64,000 nt of DNA from Nocardia puris (lineage in GTDB: Bacteria; Actinomycetota; Actinomycetes; Mycobacteriales; Mycobacteriaceae), in the NCBI RefSeq assembly GCF_003315035.1, contig NZ_QNRE01000018.1, positions 36,152 through 100,151 of the forward strand. Direction: 5' to 3'. The translations under genes were made by a program, and so were the position numbers. The notes beneath the pieces are model-generated. The model saw nothing but the letters and a program-made list of their open reading frames with translations, had not been told where the DNA came from and did not search any database. Within the stretch, counting starts at the first letter, position 1. Each line of letters starts with the position of its first letter. Shown here in pieces: positions 1 through 9,373 of this stretch.

Positions 1-156
1 GGCAGTCACTTCCACATAGGGCTGGTTCGCGCTGCTCACCGAACTCTGCGAATGATCTTGTGACGCCGGCGCCGAAGAAGCACCACCGCGACGCCGAAGG
101 CGGGGTTGGTGGTGGGGATCGTCCACGGTCGTACCGCGCTCGGCCGAGGTCGTCAC
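1..156 (-). CDS. N-terminal part of an unknown protein, cut by the window edge
   Basis: A reading frame opens with GTG at 156 on the minus strand and stays open for 52 codons to base 1, where the window ends. A GGGGA stretch lies just upstream and could serve as ribosome binding site. The visible N-terminus is polar, with Ser, Arg and His-rich segments (starts MTTSAERGTTVDDPHH) and no signal peptide or transmembrane helix in view. Codon third positions are G/C-rich as in neighbouring genes. I do not recognise the family, and the frame could be chance; this is weakly supported. Confidence 0.3.
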   Translation of the reverse strand, partial: MTTSAERGTTVDDPHHQPRLRRRGGASSAPASQDHSQSSVSSANQPYVEVTA

Positions 157-184
157 CGCACGTCCCCGAAGCGGTGAGAGCGAT

Positions 185-1534
185 TCAGATGAGCCCGAGG
201 GCGAGCATGGCGTCGGCGACTTTGGTGAAGCCGGCGATGTTCGCGCCCGCGACGTAGTCGCCCGGGGTGCCGTATTCTTCGGCGGTTTCCAGGCAGCGGT
301 CGTGGATGGAGCGCATGATTTCGGCGAGGCGTTCTTCGGTGTGTTCGAAGGACCAGGAGTCGCGGGAGGCGTTCTGTTGCATTTCCAGCGCGCTGGTGGC
401 GACGCCGCCGGCGTTGACGGCTTTACCGGGGGCGAAACGGACGCCCGCGCCGCGCAGGACGCGGATCGCGTCGGGGGTGGTGGGCATGTTGGCGCCTTCG
501 GCGACGATCGAACAACCGTTGGCGACAAGGCGTTTCGCGGAGTCGACGTCGAGTTCGTTCTGCGTCGCGCAGGGTAGGGCGATCTCGCCCGGCACCTGCC
601 AGACCGCGCCATCGGAGACGAATCGCGCTGTGGCGCCGCGCCGTTCGGCGTAATCGGAGACGCGCCCACGGTGCCCGTTCTTGACTTCCTTCAGGAGGTC
701 GAGGTCGATGCCCGTGCTGTCGACGACATATCCGCTGGAGTCCGAGCAGGTGATCACGCGCCCGCCGAGCTGGTGCACTTTCTCGATCGCATACAGCGCG
801 ACATTGCCCGAACCGGAGACCAGCACCTGCTTGCCCTCGAAGGAATCCCCTGCGGCGCACAGCATTTCGTCCACGAAGAACACCGTGCCGTAGCCGGTGG
901 CCTCGGTGCGCACCTGAGATCCGCCCCAGGTCAAGCCCTTTCCGGTGACCACGCCGGACTCGTACCGGTTGGTGATCCGCTTGTACTGGCCGAACAGGTA
1001 GCCGATCTCCCGCTGCCCCACCCCCGTGTCACCGGCGGGCACGTCGGTGTGTTCGCCCAAATGCCGGAACAATTCGGTCATGAAGGACTGACAGAACCGC
1101 ATCACCTCCGCCTCCGACCGCCCCTTGGGATCGAAGTCGGAGCCGCCCTTCCCGCCGCCGATCGGCAGGCCCGACAGCGAGTTCTTGAAGATCTGTTCGA
1201 AGCCGAGGAATTTCACGATCCCGAGGTACACCGACGGATGGAAGCGCAGCCCACCCTTGTAAGGACCGAGAGCGGAGTTGAATTCGACCCGGAATCCGCG
1301 ATTGAGCTGGACGCGGCCTGCGTCGTCGGTCCACGGCACCCGGAAGATGATCTGGCGTTCCGGCTCGCACAGCCGCCGGATCACCTCGGCATCGGCGTAT
1401 TCCGGATGCTTGGCGACCACCGGCCCGAGGCTCTCCAGCACTTCGCGCACCGCCTGGTGGAACTCCAGCTCCCCGGGATTGCGGCGGGTGACTTCGTCCA
1501 GCACGGGGACCAGGCTCTCATCCAGCTCGGGCAC
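185..1534 (-). CDS. gdhA: Glutamate dehydrogenase (NADP-type)
   Basis: Catalyses reversible amination of 2-oxoglutarate to glutamate in the cytoplasm, linking ammonium assimilation to the TCA cycle. The protein shows the hexameric GDH signature: glutamate-site lysine in GPYKGGLRFHPSV (K93), catalytic lysine in LPIGGGKGGSDFDPKG (K129), the substrate-binding VPAGDTGVG stretch and a Rossmann motif SGSGNVALYAIE near residues 240-251. From the GTG at 1534 it is 449 residues, the normal family length, and GGAGAG sits 5-6 nt upstream; the longer ATG start at 1579 would add 15 atypical residues. NADP preference is inferred from overall similarity to the short hexameric class. It stands alone; the neighbour downstream is unrelated. 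Confidence 0.95.
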   Translation of the reverse strand: MPELDESLVPVLDEVTRRNPGELEFHQAVREVLESLGPVVAKHPEYADAEVIRRLCEPERQIIFRVPWTDDAGRVQLNRGFRVEFNSALGPYKGGLRFHPSVYLGIVKFLGFEQIFKNSLSGLPIGGGKGGSDFDPKGRSEAEVMRFCQSFMTELFRHLGEHTDVPAGDTGVGQREIGYLFGQYKRITNRYESGVVTGKGLTWGGSQVRTEATGYGTVFFVDEMLCAAGDSFEGKQVLVSGSGNVALYAIEKVHQLGGRVITCSDSSGYVVDSTGIDLDLLKEVKNGHRGRVSDYAERRGATARFVSDGAVWQVPGEIALPCATQNELDVDSAKRLVANGCSIVAEGANMPTTPDAIRVLRGAGVRFAPGKAVNAGGVATSALEMQQNASRDSWSFEHTEERLAEIMRSIHDRCLETAEEYGTPGDYVAGANIAGFTKVADAMLALGLI

Positions 1535-1818
1535 GAACACTCTCCATTCGACTCGCGGGATCGCGAACACTACTTCCATTCGGACGCTACTCCGCGCGCC
1601 CGGCCGCCCGGCCACCACCACGGGCGAGCACGGTCACACCGCCGAGCGCGGCCCCGGCTCACCGAGCCGGAGCAGCACCGGATCGCCTTTTCGCCACGGT
1701 GGGCGGCGGTGTTCGGCTGGATAGCATTCCGCGGCAGGGGACATTCGCCCACTATCCGCCCCGGCGCAGCCCCCTCATCCCCGCTTTCCCGGCTGGAGAG
1801 TAAGGGGACCAACCCGGT
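1535..1818. other. Intergenic region between gdhA and the DUF4262 gene
   Basis: This 284-base stretch holds the gdhA upstream region on the minus strand. Open frames here are Arg/Pro-rich shadows. I see no convincing gene, strong hairpin or repeat. Confidence 0.4.
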
Positions 1819-2400
1819 TCAATCGTTCTCTCGGCTCCACTCCACCCACTCCGCGTGGTAATCCGCCCACACACCCTTCGGGTGCTCCTCCGGCGGCGTC
1901 AACAGTTGCGGCTGTCGACCGGCCAGACTCGGGTCGAAGTCGGGGTCGCCCGGGAAGAGGTGGGAGCGGTCGGGCCAGACGCAGTGCAGGATCGACCAGT
2001 CGGGGGTGTCGCGGTAGAAGCGGAGGGCGGCGCCGAAGAAGGTGCGGTGCCAGGAGTCGGCGATCGGGCGCAGGGTGACGCGGTAGTCGCCGGCCAGGAC
2101 GTCGGCGAGGAGTTGGCCGGGTTCGAGGCGGGCGCCCGCGGCGACCTGGTCGCCGACGAGTTCGAGCAGGGTGACGCACTCCTGGGTGGGCAGGCCGAAC
2201 AGGGCGACCTCGGGGACGCGGTAGCTGTGCCAGAGGCCGACGGTGAACGCCCAGCTACCGGCGCCGTCGTCCTCGGGGATCCCGAGCACGGCCCAGCCAC
2301 GCCTGCCGACCTTGGCGACCAAACGCTGGTCGGCGGGGCGCATTTCGGCGCGGTCGCCGTAGTCGTGACAGATCACGCACCGACAATCCGAGTGTGTCAC
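1819..2400 (-). CDS. DUF4262 domain-containing protein
   Basis: A 193-residue soluble protein matching the DUF4262 pattern: an N-terminal Cys/His cluster (CRCVICHDYGDR), then GWAVLGIPED, SWAFTVGLWHSYRVPEVALFGLP, and a conserved aromatic C-terminal part. The family is widespread in actinobacteria and its biochemical role is unknown; no catalytic function is claimed. The GTG at 2400 is preceded by TAGCCT about 7 nt upstream, so the mRNA may be leaderless. It lies 87 bp from the DsbA-like gene on the same strand, but the gap argues for separate promoters. Confidence 0.85.
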   Translation of the reverse strand: MTHSDCRCVICHDYGDRAEMRPADQRLVAKVGRRGWAVLGIPEDDGAGSWAFTVGLWHSYRVPEVALFGLPTQECVTLLELVGDQVAAGARLEPGQLLADVLAGDYRVTLRPIADSWHRTFFGAALRFYRDTPDWSILHCVWPDRSHLFPGDPDFDPSLAGRQPQLLTPPEEHPKGVWADYHAEWVEWSREND

Positions 2401-2487
2401 GGCGGCGAGGCTACTTCACTTCGCGAACGGTCACCAACGCTGTCCCCCGTTTTCCCGATCGGCGGGACTACTTCCCGGTGGAAGCGA

Positions 2488-3225
2488 TCAGTTCGACGCC
2501 TCCACGACCCACTCGTGGTTGTTCACATCGACCTTGGTGTCCCCGTCGAACACGGCCGGTGTCGCGGCGCGCCCGTCCATGCGCGCGGTCAGGGCCTCCA
2601 GCGCGGCTTCGGCGTGGGTCTTGGCGGCGTCGAGCTTGGTACCGGTGGTGATGCAGGAGATGACGGCGTCGGGGGCGCCCGAGTCGGCGGCGAGGGCGGC
2701 GAGGTCCTGGTTGGTCAAGTCGGAACCGCCTTCGGAGGGCTGCTTGTCGCCGAACAGGGCCTCGTGGAACTTCGAGTAGACCGGGCCGTCACCGGCCTCG
2801 GCGACGCATTCGTTCGCGGCGATGGCGCGCGTCGAGTAGTCCTTGCTGCCCGACTTGGCGTCCAGGAAGTTGACGTAGCGGTAGCGCACGGCGAGGGCGC
2901 CCTCGTCCATTTTCTGGGCGATCTCCTGGCCGTAGACGGACTCCATGGTGCCGCAGGCCGGGCACAGCGGGTCCTCGTAGATCTCTAGGGTGTTGCGCGC
3001 ATCGGGCTTGCCGAGCAGCACCGCGCCGTCGGCCTCGAGCACCGCGACCACGCCCGCGTCGCGCACCGGACCGTAGCCGTCGTTGCGGACCGACTGGTCG
3101 TCCCGAGTCCAGCGGAACGCCAGGACCACGAGCAACACGATCAGCACCAGGGCGACCGCGCCGAGCGCGTAGGTGGTGTTGTTGGACATCGGCCGCGGGG
3201 TGTAGTTCGAACGCGATTCGCTCAC
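2488..3225 (-). CDS. Membrane-anchored DsbA-like thioredoxin-fold protein
   Basis: A 245-residue envelope protein. A polar N-terminus (SNYTPRP) is followed by one transmembrane helix (about 18-38) and an extracytoplasmic thioredoxin fold with a CPAC redox motif (C88-C91) in EDPLCPACGTME, plus the helical insertion and the cis-Pro segment TPAVFDGD near the C-terminus. This matches the DsbA/thioredoxin_4 family of actinobacteria, which oxidise or isomerise disulphides in secreted proteins. The GTG at 3225 gives the N-terminus typical of such proteins; an ATG at 3189 is the alternative. Its substrates are unknown; the secreted Cys-containing protein downstream may be one, which is speculation. 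Confidence 0.88.
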   Translation of the reverse strand: MSESRSNYTPRPMSNNTTYALGAVALVLIVLLVVLAFRWTRDDQSVRNDGYGPVRDAGVVAVLEADGAVLLGKPDARNTLEIYEDPLCPACGTMESVYGQEIAQKMDEGALAVRYRYVNFLDAKSGSKDYSTRAIAANECVAEAGDGPVYSKFHEALFGDKQPSEGGSDLTNQDLAALAADSGAPDAVISCITTGTKLDAAKTHAEAALEALTARMDGRAATPAVFDGDTKVDVNNHEWVVEASN

Positions 3226-3281
3226 GTGTCCACTGTGCCGTACGCCGCCCGCCCGGGATGCGCCGGGCGGGCGGTGCGACG

Positions 3282-3929
3282 TCAGAAGAGCGCTTGGTGA
3301 TCGGCGGCGATGACGAACCCGGCGTCGCGACCGCTGTCGCACCGCACACCGTCGGGCAACGACATGCAGCTGTAGCCGCGCACCATGATGGATTCGCCGT
3401 ACGGGAGGATCTTGCCGCCCGCAGCCGTGCCGTCCTGCGGGATGCCGACGAAGATGCCCTGATTCAGGCACAGGAACTCCGAGGTGGGGCCGCTCACATG
3501 GGCCGCGACCGCCCGGTCGGGGGCGGGGGTGCAGCCGGGCAGCTCGGGCGGGATGACGGTGGCGTCGCGCAGCTGGCAGCCGACGCCGAAGTTGTCGTCC
3601 AGCAGGAAGCCGCACTTGATGTTTCCGGTCGGCGACTGGAAGTAGAAGTGATCGCCGATCTGGTACTCGCGGGCGTCGACGGGGCCGGTGCCGACGGGTG
3701 GGTAGGTGGTCGGCGCGGCCGTGTCGTCGGCGGGGGGCGCCTGCGTGACTGGACTCGTCTGCGCACTCGGGCTCGGCGCGGGCGAGCCCGCAGTGGCGGC
3801 GGGTTCGCCCGTCGTGGGCACGCTCACCGGAGCGGTCGTCGGCGCGGCCGTGGAATCGTCGCCGCCGCAGCCCGTCGCGCCGAACACCACCGCCGCGACC
3901 GCGACCGCCACGAGGAATTTCGCACTCAT
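3282..3929 (-). CDS. Putative lipoprotein with Thr/Pro-rich linker
   Basis: A 215-residue exported protein. The N-terminal hydrophobic segment ends in a lipobox-like GATGC with Cys21 as likely lipidation site, followed by a Ser/Thr/Pro/Ala-rich linker (about 25-80) that would span the cell wall, then a globular domain with at least six Cys residues (CGF, CQL, CTP, CLN, CMS, CDS) likely forming disulphides. Motifs such as SPTGNIKCGF resemble actinobacterial secreted proteins of unknown function. It is encoded upstream of, and in the same direction as, the DsbA-like protein, 56 bp apart, so the two may be cotranscribed and functionally linked (inference). Confidence 0.75.
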   Translation of the reverse strand: MSAKFLVAVAVAAVVFGATGCGGDDSTAAPTTAPVSVPTTGEPAATAGSPAPSPSAQTSPVTQAPPADDTAAPTTYPPVGTGPVDAREYQIGDHFYFQSPTGNIKCGFLLDDNFGVGCQLRDATVIPPELPGCTPAPDRAVAAHVSGPTSEFLCLNQGIFVGIPQDGTAAGGKILPYGESIMVRGYSCMSLPDGVRCDSGRDAGFVIAADHQALF

Positions 3930-4380
3930 TTCGTCTCCTGCTCCGTTTTCCGCCCCGACGAATTCGTTGCTGCCCGTAAGTCGGAAGGATCGAGGGGTTC
4001 GTTACCGGCCGGCCCGGAATTCCACGGGCCGCGTGGGTATTTCACAATGCCCGGTACGGAAGGACGAAAACCGCTGGTTACCACGCGGTCACGAATCGGG
4101 TACGCGCCGATGGGAAACGCGCGGCACGGGCGGAATCGAAACGCGAAGGCGCGCCGACAGCCGAAAATCCGCGCGGCGGAGCGGAATCGCGTGCCCCCGA
4201 TTTCCGGGGCACGACAGAATGCCGACACCGCACGACAATTCGCGCACCGGTGGGGCCCTCATACGCCGACCGGCACAGGGCGCGAGCCATGTTCGATCCC
4301 GCGCGACAAACCGCTGACCCGCAGCGCGACCTGGAGTCCCCCGTCCAGATGGGGTTGACGGGTCCACCACTCCGACCCCG
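3930..4380. other. Intergenic region, 451 bp, no gene seen
   Basis: This region separates the MFS gene from the lipoprotein gene, both on the minus strand. It is visibly richer in A and T between 3940 and 4240 than the coding sequence around it, as expected for an upstream regulatory region. The possible frames code only Arg-rich, low-complexity peptides. A weak stem TGACGGG/CCCGTCA (4356-4383) at the end of the MFS gene could act as a terminator. Confidence 0.4.
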
Positions 4381-5757
4381 TCACCCGACGGTCGACGCGC
4401 CGCCTTTGCCGAGTCCGGTCGGCCCGTCCACCACGTCGTCGCCGGAAACCCGATGACCCGCACCGTTCTCGCGCTCCCCGACCGCACCCCGGTGATCCAC
4501 CACCCCGCCCGCGACGCCGAGATTCGCCTCCGCACCACCACTCGCGTCGCCGAGGTCCGGAACCTCCGCTGCCGCCTGCCGCGGCAACGTCTCCCCCACC
4601 ACCGCCCACGCCAGCGCGGCCAACGCGAGCAGCCCACCGGTGGCAGCCAGCGCCACACCGTACGACGTCTCCTCGGCCAACGCGCCCACCGCGATCGGCC
4701 CCAGCACCGCGCCCAGATCGGCCGACATCTGGAACCCCGCCAGCACCGGCCCGCCGCGCGCCTTCGGCCCCAAAATGTCGGCCACCGCCGCCTGTTGCGC
4801 GGGCGTCATCATCCCCGACCCGAGCCCCGCCACGACCGACGTGATCAGTACCCACGTCATATCCGGCGCGTATCCCAGCCCGGCGGTGCCCACCGCGCAC
4901 ACCAGTGTCCCGACGATCAGGAACGGCTTGCGTCCCCACCGATCCGACAGCCGTCCGGAGAGGAACAGCACCGCGACGTTGCCCGCCGCGAACGCCGTGA
5001 GCGCCACGCCCGCCATCCCCGGCGGCTGCGACAGCACTTCCACCACGAGCAGCGGCACCAACGCCATCCGCACGCCGAACACCGCGGCACCGTTGGCGAA
5101 GTTCGACCACAGCACCGCGCGATAGGCGGGCCGGGCCAGCGCCTCGCGGAACGACATCAGGCGCAATTCGCCGCTCACCTCGGGTGCGGCCAGCACCGAT
5201 CGGCGCAGGCTCAGGTGCACGGCCAGGCTCACCGCGAGCAGCGCGGCCGCGTAGATCAGGAACGGCGCCCGCAGGCCGAGCCCGGCCAGCGCACCGCCCA
5301 CCAGCGGACCGCTCACCGACCCGACCAGGAAGCTGGTGGACCACAGTCCCGAGACCCGCCCGCGCTGTTCGGGCGGCGAGATCCGGATGACCAGCGCCAG
5401 CGACGACACCGTGAACATGGTCGAGCCGATCCCGCCGACCGACCGCAACACCAGCAACTGCCAATAGGTCTGCGCGAACGCGCTCGCGCCCGTCGACACC
5501 GCGACGATCACCAGACCGCCGAGATACACCCAGCGCTCGCCCAGCCGTTGAACCAACCGACCGCTCATGGGCGCGAACAACAACCGCATGAGCGCGAACG
5601 CGCTGACGATCGCGGACGCGGCGGCGACGCCCACCCCGAAGCTGCGGGCGAACTGCGGGAGCACGGGCGCGACGAGCCCGAATCCAATGGCGATGACGAA
5701 CGCGGCCCCGACCATCACCCAGATCTCGGTGGGCAGGGCCTTGGTTCTAGCGGTCAC
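4381..5757 (-). CDS. MFS transporter (12-TM type)
   Basis: A 458-residue inner-membrane protein of the major facilitator superfamily, probably an exporter of small molecules. The first half shows the intracellular loop MSGRLVQRLGERWVYLGG and the second half SGRLSDRWGRKPFLIVG, the repeated MFS motif A. About 12 hydrophobic helices can be counted. Its GTG start overlaps the last 11 bases of pgm in another frame (GGTGACCGCTAG), which suggests translational coupling. The last 60 or so residues form a hydrophilic Gly/Asp-rich tail not typical of MFS proteins; it may be a natural extension or a read-through after loss of the original stop. Substrate unknown. Confidence 0.85.
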   Translation of the reverse strand: MTARTKALPTEIWVMVGAAFVIAIGFGLVAPVLPQFARSFGVGVAAASAIVSAFALMRLLFAPMSGRLVQRLGERWVYLGGLVIVAVSTGASAFAQTYWQLLVLRSVGGIGSTMFTVSSLALVIRISPPEQRGRVSGLWSTSFLVGSVSGPLVGGALAGLGLRAPFLIYAAALLAVSLAVHLSLRRSVLAAPEVSGELRLMSFREALARPAYRAVLWSNFANGAAVFGVRMALVPLLVVEVLSQPPGMAGVALTAFAAGNVAVLFLSGRLSDRWGRKPFLIVGTLVCAVGTAGLGYAPDMTWVLITSVVAGLGSGMMTPAQQAAVADILGPKARGGPVLAGFQMSADLGAVLGPIAVGALAEETSYGVALAATGGLLALAALAWAVVGETLPRQAAAEVPDLGDASGGAEANLGVAGGVVDHRGAVGERENGAGHRVSGDDVVDGPTGLGKGGASTVG

Positions 5758-7390
5758 CGGACAGCGCCTTGCCCACCATCTCCTCGGCGGCGGCCTGCAC
5801 CTGCGCCAGGTGCTCGGGGCCGTGGAACGACTCCGCGTAGATCTTGTACTTGTCCTCGGTGCCCGAGGGGCGCGCGGCGAACCACGCGTTCTCGGTGGTG
5901 ACCTTGACGCCGCCCAGCGGGGCGCCGTTGCCCCGTGCGCGGGTGAGCACGGCGGTGACCGGCTCGCCCGCGACTTCGCGTGTGGTGATCATGTCCGAGG
6001 ACAACTTCGCCAACCGGGCTTTCTGTTCCGGGGTGGCGGCGGCGTCGATGCGCTCGTAGGCGGGCGCGCCGTAGCGGCGCTCGAGTTCCACGTAGCGCGC
6101 CGACGGCGTCTGACCGGTGACGGCGGCGATCTCGGCGGCGAGCAGGGCCAGCAGCAGACCGTCCTTGTCGGTGGTCCACACGGTGCCGTCCATCCGCAGG
6201 AACGACGCGCCCGCGCTCTCCTCACCGCCGAAAGCCAGGCTGCCGCTGAACAATCCGGGCACGAACCATTTGAAGCCGACCGGTACCTCGTGCACGTCGC
6301 GGCCGAGCACGCTCACCACGCGGTCGATCATGGACGAGGTCACCACGGTCTTGCCGATCTTGGTGAGCGCGTCCCAGCCCATGCGGTTGGCGACCAGGTA
6401 TTCGATCGCGACGGCCAGGAAGTGGTTGGGGTTCATCAGCCCGCCGTCGGGGGTGACGATGCCGTGGCGGTCGGCGTCGGCGTCGTTGCCGGTGGAGATG
6501 TCGTAGTCGTCCTTGATCGCGACCAGCGCGGCCATCGCGTAGCGCGAGGACGGGTCCATCCGGATCTTGCCGTCGCCGTCGAGCGTCATGAACCGCCAGG
6601 TGGGATCCACGAACGGGTTGACGACCTCGAGTTCGAGGTCGTAGCGCTGGCCGATCTCCTCCCAGTAGTCGACGCTCGCGCCGCCCATCGGGTCGGCGCC
6701 CAGGCGGATGCCCGCGCCGCGAATCGCGTCCAGGTTCAACACGTTCGGCAGGTCGGCGATGTAGTGGTCGAGGTAGTCGTAACGTTCCACGCTCGCGGTG
6801 AGCGCGTGCTGCAAGGTGGTGCGCTTGACCTCGGCGAGGCCGCCGCGCAGCAGTTCGTTGGCGCGCGCGGCGATGGCGTCGGTGGCGACCGTGTCGGCCG
6901 GGCCGCCGTGCGGCGGGTTGTATTTGAAACCGCCGTCGCGCGGCGGGTTGTGCGAGGGGGTGACCACGATGCCGTCGGCCTGGTGGCGCGCGCCGTTGCG
7001 GTTGTGGCGCAGCACGGCGTGGCTCAGCGCGGGCGTGGGGGTGTAGCGGTCGCGCGAATCGATCACGGCCGTCACGTCGTTGGCGGCGAGCACCTCGAGC
7101 GCGGTGGTCCACGCGGGCTCGGAGAGGGCGTGGGTGTCGCGGGCCAGATAGACGGGCCCGGTGATGCCGCGGGTGGCGCGATACTCCACGATCGCCTGGG
7201 TGACGGCCAGGATGTGCGCCTCGTTGAAGGCGGTGTCGAGGCTGGAACCGCGGTGGCCGGAGGTGCCGAACGCCACCTGCTGGGCCTGGTCGCCCGGGTC
7301 CGGGATGCGGCTGTAGTACGCGGTGACCAGGTGCGCGATGTCCTCCAGGTCGCTGGCGCGCGCGGGACGCCCGGCTCGATCATGGGCCAC
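5747..7390 (-). CDS. pgm: Phosphoglucomutase (alpha-D-glucose phosphate-specific)
   Basis: Interconverts glucose-1-phosphate and glucose-6-phosphate, feeding glycogen, trehalose and cell-wall precursor synthesis. The protein has the phosphoserine loop VVTPSHNPPRDGG (Ser146), the metal site DADADRHG (Asp303/305/307), the sugar-specificity loop GEESAGASF and the C-terminal phosphate-binding RPSGTEDKYKIYAES. From GTG at 7390 it has 547 residues, the normal size of this class, and GGAAGGGAG lies 8-9 nt upstream; longer in-frame extensions lack family similarity. The MFS gene begins inside its stop region, so the two are probably one transcript. Confidence 0.95.
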   Translation of the reverse strand: MAHDRAGRPARASDLEDIAHLVTAYYSRIPDPGDQAQQVAFGTSGHRGSSLDTAFNEAHILAVTQAIVEYRATRGITGPVYLARDTHALSEPAWTTALEVLAANDVTAVIDSRDRYTPTPALSHAVLRHNRNGARHQADGIVVTPSHNPPRDGGFKYNPPHGGPADTVATDAIAARANELLRGGLAEVKRTTLQHALTASVERYDYLDHYIADLPNVLNLDAIRGAGIRLGADPMGGASVDYWEEIGQRYDLELEVVNPFVDPTWRFMTLDGDGKIRMDPSSRYAMAALVAIKDDYDISTGNDADADRHGIVTPDGGLMNPNHFLAVAIEYLVANRMGWDALTKIGKTVVTSSMIDRVVSVLGRDVHEVPVGFKWFVPGLFSGSLAFGGEESAGASFLRMDGTVWTTDKDGLLLALLAAEIAAVTGQTPSARYVELERRYGAPAYERIDAAATPEQKARLAKLSSDMITTREVAGEPVTAVLTRARGNGAPLGGVKVTTENAWFAARPSGTEDKYKIYAESFHGPEHLAQVQAAAEEMVGKALSGDR

Positions 7391-8119
7391 GCTCGGGTCT
7401 CCCTTCCGTGTCGGCTGCGACCGGCTCGTCATCAAGATCATGCCGGTCCGCCCGGCACCGCCGAACCGACAATGATAACGGCCGAACTCCCCAGCGGCAG
7501 CGGAGAATTTGACCGGTGTACCACGCGCGGCCGGACGGCGGCCGGGGTGCGAGGAGCACACGTCCGCCCGGCCCGGCTCAGGCCCGGAGGCGGTAGCGCG
7601 GCGTCGCCACGCAGGGCCCCGGGGCAGGCGGAATCCAACACCGCTGACCCCCTTCCGTCGTGCCGTCCAAGTCGTCCACCGCGTCACCGACGCGCCGTTC
7701 ACCGTGCACCGCGCCGCGCCGGGCGACGCCGCCACCGTGCACGGGGCGGCCGGGGGCCTCGGCCGCGACACCCGATCCGTGCAGTCTACGAAGCTCGGGG
7801 CCGCAGGTCGAAAACCCGGGGAACCCGGCCGCACCGCAGCGACACAGCAGTCTGTTGGCTACCCACGCGAGAGCCCTCGGAATCCTCCGATTTTCCCCGG
7901 CGCGACGGCGGCGAGTTCACCGGCGGCAATCGTATCGGTAGCGGCCCGGTGGCGGGTGGGCGGGGACGTGGGCCCGGAATCACGTCGTCCATCGACACCA
8001 GGCGGTCCACCGACCGAGGACGCGCGAAAGTCATGCCGAACCGCGAACGTCCCCGTATCGAACTGAGGGGTGAGGACTCCGTTCGTTCGACCCCCTACCC
8101 CCTCAGTTCTGGAGCGACG
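7391..8119. other. Intergenic region, 729 bp, divergent promoters
   Basis: The region lies between pgm (minus) and the secreted lipase (plus) and must hold both promoters. The longest frame, on the plus strand, is an Arg/Pro-rich sequence with no family features and is treated as noise. It includes an imperfect ~60-bp repeat (7586-7647) that recurs near 57731. A run of T/C-rich sequence near 7880-7930 is less G+C-rich than its surroundings. Confidence 0.4.
7586..7647. repeat. Imperfect repeat element, copy A
   Basis: This segment aligns with 57731-57791 over about 54 bases at roughly 78% identity by eye, including the blocks GCGTC-CCACG, AGGGCCCC and ACCGC-TGAC. Both copies end in a stem-forming segment. 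The function is unknown; orientation is the same in both copies. Confidence 0.45.
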
Positions 8120-9373
8120 ATGGTGGCACGACTGGCAATACCGCGCACGACCCTGACGGCAACGGGTCGGTCCGAGCAACCTTTCGGCATCGGATCGCTC
8201 CTGCGCGTGGCGCTGGCGGCGGCCGCGGCCGCGGCAACCTGTCTGGGTTTCGCCGCGCCTGCCGCCGCGGTCCCGATCTACCCCGTCCCCTCCGCCGACG
8301 CCTTCTTCGCGACGCCGGGCGATCTGAACGCGGCCCGCCCCGGCGACGTGCTGCGCAGCCGGACGGTCGCCGCGCCCGGCTTCCCCGGAGCGACGGTATG
8401 GCAGTTGCTGTTCCGCTCGACGAACTCGGCGGACCAGCCGATCGCGGCGGTCACCACGCTGCTGGTGCCGCCCGGCGGCGGGAACAACCGGCCGCTGGTC
8501 TCGTACCAGCCGTTCGTCAATTCGCTGGGCACGCACTGCGCGCCGTCGCAGACCCTGTTCAACGGCGGACTCCAGGAGGCGCCCGCGTTGAATCTGCTGC
8601 TGGCGCGGGGCTGGGCGGTCGCGGTGCCCGATCATCTCGGTCCGAACAGCGCCTACGGAGCGGCGCGACTCGGCGGACGTATCACCCTCGACGGCATCCG
8701 CGCGGCGCAGCGGTTCGCACCCGCCGGACTCGGCGGCAGCCCGGTCGGCATGGCCGGGTACTCGGGCGGCGGGATGGCGACCGGCTTCGCGGCGGCGATG
8801 GCGCCCGAGTACGCGCCGGAACTGAACATTGTCGGGGCCGCGCAGGGCGGTGTCCCCGTCAATATCGGCAAGCTCGCCCTCGAAGTGGGGAGTACGCCGA
8901 GTCCGCTGTTCGGGCTCGGTTTCGCCGCCGCGATCGGTCTGGAGCGCGAGTACCCCGGTCGGATCGATATGGCGCGCAACCTGAATCCCGCCGGCCGGGC
9001 GCTGCGGGACCGCATCGCCAACGCCTGCACCACCGAGATCATCGACGCGGGCGCGAACCGCAGCTTCTCCGATGTGTTCACCGGGGCACTCGACGCCGAT
9101 CCGGTGACGGTGCGCGTCCTGCACGAGAACAGCCTCGAGATCTACCCGGGTGTGCCGCGGGTGCCGGTGTACCAGTGGCACGGCCAGTCCGACCAGGTGA
9201 ATCCGTGGCTGGTGCGCGATCTCGCCGGACGCTATTGCGCGGCGGGTACACCGGTGCTGCTCGACCTGCTGCCCGGCGCCGATCACGGCACGGCGATCGC
9301 GCAGGGGTCACCGCGGGCGTTCACCTATCTGGCCGACCGATTCGCGGGGGCCACGCCACCGAGCAACTGCTGA
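8120..9373 (+). CDS. Secreted lipase (LIP/PF03583-type)
   Basis: A 417-residue exported alpha/beta hydrolase. After a Sec-type signal peptide (hydrophobic Ala-rich stretch about 27-50, cleavage near AAA-VPIYP), the mature protein has the nucleophile elbow GYSGGG (Ser215), SYQPFVNSLGTHCAPS, the DHLGPNSAYG segment and a C-terminal GADHGTA with the likely catalytic His. This is the pattern of secretory lipases such as the fungal LIP family and actinobacterial homologues that hydrolyse triacylglycerols. The ATG at 8120 is preceded by GGAG with 5-nt spacing; the much longer open frame upstream is noise. A bidirectional terminator follows the stop codon. Confidence 0.88.
   Translation: MVARLAIPRTTLTATGRSEQPFGIGSLLRVALAAAAAAATCLGFAAPAAAVPIYPVPSADAFFATPGDLNAARPGDVLRSRTVAAPGFPGATVWQLLFRSTNSADQPIAAVTTLLVPPGGGNNRPLVSYQPFVNSLGTHCAPSQTLFNGGLQEAPALNLLLARGWAVAVPDHLGPNSAYGAARLGGRITLDGIRAAQRFAPAGLGGSPVGMAGYSGGGMATGFAAAMAPEYAPELNIVGAAQGGVPVNIGKLALEVGSTPSPLFGLGFAAAIGLEREYPGRIDMARNLNPAGRALRDRIANACTTEIIDAGANRSFSDVFTGALDADPVTVRVLHENSLEIYPGVPRVPVYQWHGQSDQVNPWLVRDLAGRYCAAGTPVLLDLLPGADHGTAIAQGSPRAFTYLADRFAGATPPSNC

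Noticed and set aside
7509..8066. 185-codon plus-strand frame between pgm and the lipase gene
   Set aside because: Composition is Arg/Pro/Gly-rich without secondary-structure pattern, no ribosome site, and it overlaps the imperfect repeat and promoter region.
5567..8119. Long plus-strand open frame upstream of and fused to the secreted lipase
   Set aside because: It is antisense to pgm and the MFS gene, has Val/Gly/Arg-rich low-complexity composition, and the lipase has its own ATG, ribosome site and signal peptide at 8120.
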